A stretch of 64,000 nt of DNA, taken from Hydractinia symbiolongicarpus (lineage: Eukaryota; Cnidaria; Hydrozoa; Anthoathecata; Hydractiniidae). The notes under the pieces are model-generated. The model was given only the letters and a program-made list of their open reading frames with translations. It did no database searches and had not been told where the DNA came from. Each line of letters begins with the position of its first letter. The stretch's first letter is position 1. Location of the stretch: positions 38,981,828 through 39,045,827 of the forward strand of contig NC_079876.1 of NCBI RefSeq assembly GCF_029227915.1, written 5' to 3'. Shown here piece after piece: positions 61,301 to 64,000 of this stretch. Made by a program: the position numbers and the translations under genes.

Positions 61301-63737
61301 TTTACTCCCTGGGTACTTTCTTTGTATACTTTTGACTATACGGGCCGAGTCCGGGATTTACGGGAAATCGCGGATTTTCGTTTGCCGGCGATTAAACTTC
61401 TTTTATTCAGCGTCCCATCAAATATGAAAACATTTTTAAAAACTACAAGTCTTATGCGTTTTAGTGGTGAAAAATAATTTAAAAAATCGTTCGGGAAATG
61501 AGTTTACTCCGTGGGTACTTTCTTTGTATTCTTTTGACTATACGGGCCGAGTCCGGGATTTACGGGAAATCGCGGATTTTCGTTTGCCGGTGATTAAACT
61601 TCTTTTATTCAGCGTCCCATCAAATATGAAAACATTTTTAAAAACTACAAGTCTTATGCGTTTTAGTGGTGAAAAAATAATTTAAAAAATCGTTCGGGAA
61701 ATGAGTTTACTCCCTGGGTACTTTCTTTGTATACTTTTGACTATACGGGCCAAGCCGGGATTTACGGGAAATCGCGGGTTTTCGTTTGCCGGCGATTAAA
61801 CTTCTTTTATTCAGCGTCTCATCAAAAATGAAAACATTTTTAAAAACTACAAGTCTAATGCGTTTTAGTGGTGAAAAAATAATTTAAAAAATCGTTCTGA
61901 AAATGAGTTTACTCACAGGGTACTTTCTTTGTATACATCCGACTATACGTGCCAACCCCGGGATTTACGGGAAATCGCGGGTTTTCGTTTTCCGGCGATT
62001 AAACCTCTTTCATTAAGCGTCTCATCAAAAATGAAAACATTTTTGAAAACTACAAGTCTCATGCGTTTTAGTGGTGAAAAAATAATTTAAAAAATCGTTC
62101 GGAAAATGAGTTTACTTCCTGGGTACTTTCTTTGTATACTTTTGACTATGCGGCCGAGTCCGGGGTTTACAGGAAATGGCGGATTTTCGTTTGCCGGCGA
62201 TTAAACTTCTTTTATTTAGCGTCTCATCAAAAATGAAAACATTTTTGAAAACTACAAGTCTCACGCGTTTTAGTGGTGAAAAGATAATTTAAAAAATCGT
62301 TTTGGAAATGAGTTTACTCACAGGGTACTTTCTTTGTATACATTCGACTATACGGGCCAAGCCCGGGATTTACGGGAAATCGCGGGTTTTCGTTTGCCGG
62401 CGATTAAACCACTTTCATTAAGCGTCTCATCAAAAATGAAAACATATCTGAAAACTACAAGTCTCATGCGTTTTAGTGGTGAAAAAAAAATTTAAAAAAT
62501 CGTTCGAGAAATGAGTTTACTTCCTGGGTACTTTCTTTGTATACATTCGACTATACGGGCCAAGCGCGGGATTTACGGGAAATCGCAGGATTTCGTTTGC
62601 CGGCGATTAAATCTCTTTTATTAAGCGTCTCATCAAAAATGAAAATATTTTTAAAAACTACAAGTCTCATGGGCTTTAGTAGTGAAATAATAATTTAAAA
62701 AATCGTTCGGGAAATGAGTTTACACCGCGGGTACTTTCTTTGTATACTTTTGATATACGGGCCGAGTCCGGGATTTACGGGAAATCGCAGGTTTTCGTTT
62801 GCCGGCGATTAAACTTCTTTTATTCAGCGTCTCATCAAAAATGAAAACATTTTTGAAAACTACAAGTCTCATGCGTTTTAGTGGTGAAAAAATAATTTAA
62901 AAAATCGTTCGGGAAATGAGTTTACTCCCTGGGTACTTTCTTTGTATACTTTTGACTATGCGGGCCGAGTCCGGGGTTTACGGGAAATGGCGGATTTTCG
63001 TTTGCCAGCGACTAAACTTCTTTTATTTAGCGTCTCATCAAAAATGAAAACATTTTTGAAAACTACAAGTCTCAAGCGTTTTAGTAGTGAAAAAATAATT
63101 TAAAAAATCGTTTTGGAAATGAGTTTACTCACAGGGTACTTTCTTTGTATACATTCGACTACACGGGCCAAGCCCGGGATTTACGGGAAATCGCGGGTTT
63201 TCGTTTGCCGGCGATTAAACTTCTTTTGTTCATCGTCTCATCAAAAATGAAAACATTTTTGAAAACTACAAGTCTCATGCGTTTTAGTGGTGAAAAAATA
63301 ATTTAAAAAATCGTTCGGGAAATGAGTTTATTTCCTGGGTACTTTCTTTGTATACTTTTGACTATACGGGCCAAGCCCGGGATTTACGGGAAATCGCAGG
63401 ATTTCGTTTGCCGGCGATTAAACCTCTTTTATTAAGCGTCTCATCAAAAATGAAAACATTTTTAAAAACTACAAGTCTCATGGGCTTTAGTAGTGAAATA
63501 ATAATTTAAAAAATCGTTCGGGGAATGAGTTTACACCCCGAGTACTTTCTTTGTATACTTTTGACTATACGGGCCGAGTCCGGGATTTACGGGAAATCGC
63601 AGGTTTTCGTTTGCCGGCGATTAAACTTCTTTTATTCAGCGTCTCATCAAAAATGAAAACATTTTTGAAAACTGCAAGTCTCATGCGTTTTAGTGGTGAA
63701 AAAATAATTTAAAAAATCGTTCGGGAAATGAGTTTAC
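58354..63737 (+). repeat. 203-bp satellite array, block III (+ orientation)
   Basis: About 26.5 monomers in the + orientation follow, with C-B cassettes near 58.9, 62.15 and 62.96 kb and B monomers of the ACATTCGAC or ACATCCGAC kind. Private features include GCCAAGCCGGGATT (one C lost), GCGTCCCATCAAATATG, GCCAATCCCGGG and TCGGGGAATGAG. The last monomer is intact up to GGGAAATGAGTTTAC and then stops abruptly, with no gradual decay. Confidence 0.96.
59650..60870 (+). repeat. Three-monomer unit duplicated (607-bp offset)
   Basis: GTTTGAGAAAAGAGTTTAC at about 59,669 and 60,276, CAGGAAATGAATTTAC, AAGCCGGGATT, CGTCCCATCAAATATG (59,995 and 60,602) and GGGATTTAGGGAAATCGC recur 607 bases apart. Further related copies of CGTCCCATC lie at 61.41 and 61.615 kb. 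ACATCCGACTATACGTGCC recurs at about 61,126 and 61,936, a four-monomer offset. Confidence 0.72.
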
Positions 63738-63764
63738 TTTATTTATTTATTTATTTATTTATTT
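63738..63764 (+). repeat. (TTTA)n microsatellite at the array edge
   Basis: Twenty-seven bases of nearly seven TTTA units sit exactly between the last satellite base and the unique flank. On the minus strand this reads AAATAAATAAA..., as a 3' tail after TGA. Microsatellite-like tails of this kind are typical of several non-LTR retrotransposon and SINE families. Simple slippage at the satellite's own GTTTAC motif is the alternative. Confidence 0.9.
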
Positions 63765-64000
63765 CACGAATGTTTTACAAGGATGGCCATTTCAGACATT
63801 ATAAAGTCTGTTATCAACATGGGTCCTTGGAATAAATAGGATAAAAAAAATATTAGTAACAATAAAACAAGAAAATGTAAATGTACAATAAAAACGGTGA
63901 GTATAAAATATATAAACTGCAAAAAACAAACAGACAAAAGGCTAAAAATCAAAATACCACACTAGAAAATGAGTTGATCAAGACAAAAACAAAAAACAAA
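63765..64000 (-). mobile_element. AT-rich non-satellite flank, possible retroelement 3' end
   Basis: These 236 bases share nothing with the monomer. Read on the minus strand they are T-rich, then give AAGGACCCATG, a short hairpin, GAAATGGCCATCCTTG and CATTCGTGAAATAAATAAA, which looks like a 3' untranslated end followed by a (TAAA)n tail. A 62-codon open stretch (63,952 to 63,764) starts at TTG, has no ATG start and translates to a Leu/Phe/Ile-rich peptide as T-rich DNA does, so I do not call it a gene. Its TGA directly before the tail could be a retroelement stop, but no reverse transcriptase motif lies within the window. The 5' part would lie beyond 64,000. Confidence 0.4.
63793..63810 (-). 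other. Short hairpin near the tail of the flank
   Basis: CAGAC (63,793-63,797) and GTCTG (63,806-63,810) are reverse complements around an 8-nt loop, about 30 bases from the (TTTA)n tract. Small 3' hairpins near the tail are known in several non-LTR and SINE families, where the element's reverse transcriptase recognises the 3' end. Five pairs can arise by chance, so this is only weak support. Confidence 0.35.

Noticed and set aside
148-63300. Dozens of 62-102 codon open reading frames on both strands
   Set aside because: All are the same satellite monomer read in one frame, most start at TTG or GTG rather than ATG, the repeat length is not a multiple of 3, and no known domain is visible. They are by-products of repeat composition.
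1-63737. CRISPR array
   Set aside because: Regular spacing exists, but repeat and 'spacer' are both conserved between units; there are no unique spacers and the unit is 203 bp.
63764-63952. 62-codon minus-strand frame in the flank as a membrane protein gene
   Set aside because: It starts at TTG, lies in T-rich DNA that automatically encodes Leu, Phe and Ile, and runs straight into a microsatellite tail. There is no independent support for translation.
63966-63976. AAAATGAGTTG in the flank as a relic satellite monomer
   Set aside because: Only about ten bases resemble the GGAAATGAGTTT anchor and the surrounding sequence does not align to the monomer.

Overview
The window is almost entirely satellite DNA. 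I see one 203-bp tandem repeat family filling about 63.74 of the 64.0 kb (roughly 314 monomers by length), then a short AT-rich, non-satellite flank at the right edge. I find no supportable protein-coding gene, tRNA, rRNA, CRISPR array, promoter or terminator. The monomer length, higher-order duplications, block-wise strand reversals and a (TTTA)n-bordered, retroelement-like flank point to eukaryotic heterochromatin (centromeric, pericentromeric or subtelomeric). A hand-built consensus is about 37% G+C with 12 CpGs per monomer, against about 7 expected from composition. That argues against a heavily CpG-methylated, CpG-depleted vertebrate genome and suits an invertebrate or another lightly methylated eukaryote. 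I cannot name the species or match the satellite to a known family.

Layout: (I) 1-46,006, monomers in the orientation called + here, truncated by the window start; (J1) 46,007-46,026, a 20-nt spacer between perfect 31-bp inverted arms where the array flips strand; (II) about 46,027-58,353, monomers on the - strand; (J2) 58,349-58,353, a 5-bp shared CGATT where the array flips back to +; (III) about 58,354-63,737, + monomers; (IV) 63,738-63,764, a (TTTA)n tract; (V) 63,765-64,000, unique AT-rich sequence that reads on the - strand like the 3' end of a (TAAA)n-tailed non-LTR retrotransposon or SINE.

Inside the blocks, monomers fall into recognisable subtypes arranged in higher-order units of 2, 3, 4, 5, 6, 7, 9, 10 and about 31 monomers. 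These units are nested, so part of the order of duplication can be read. One near-constant element is a two-monomer cassette (C then B). B monomers carry ACATTGGAC in the left part of the window and ACATTCGAC in the right part and in the inverted block, so the inverted block is kin to its immediate neighbours. Its left end is an inverted copy of 42.9-45.6 kb.

There is no set of cooperating genes. What the DNA offers is structural: each monomer is near nucleosome-repeat length, carries several short dyads including a 9-bp-stem hairpin, and sits in an array that has undergone repeated unequal exchange and at least two strand-switch rearrangements. The most interesting items are the two strand-switch junctions with the inverted duplication around 46.1 kb, the conserved dyads, and the array/retroelement boundary.
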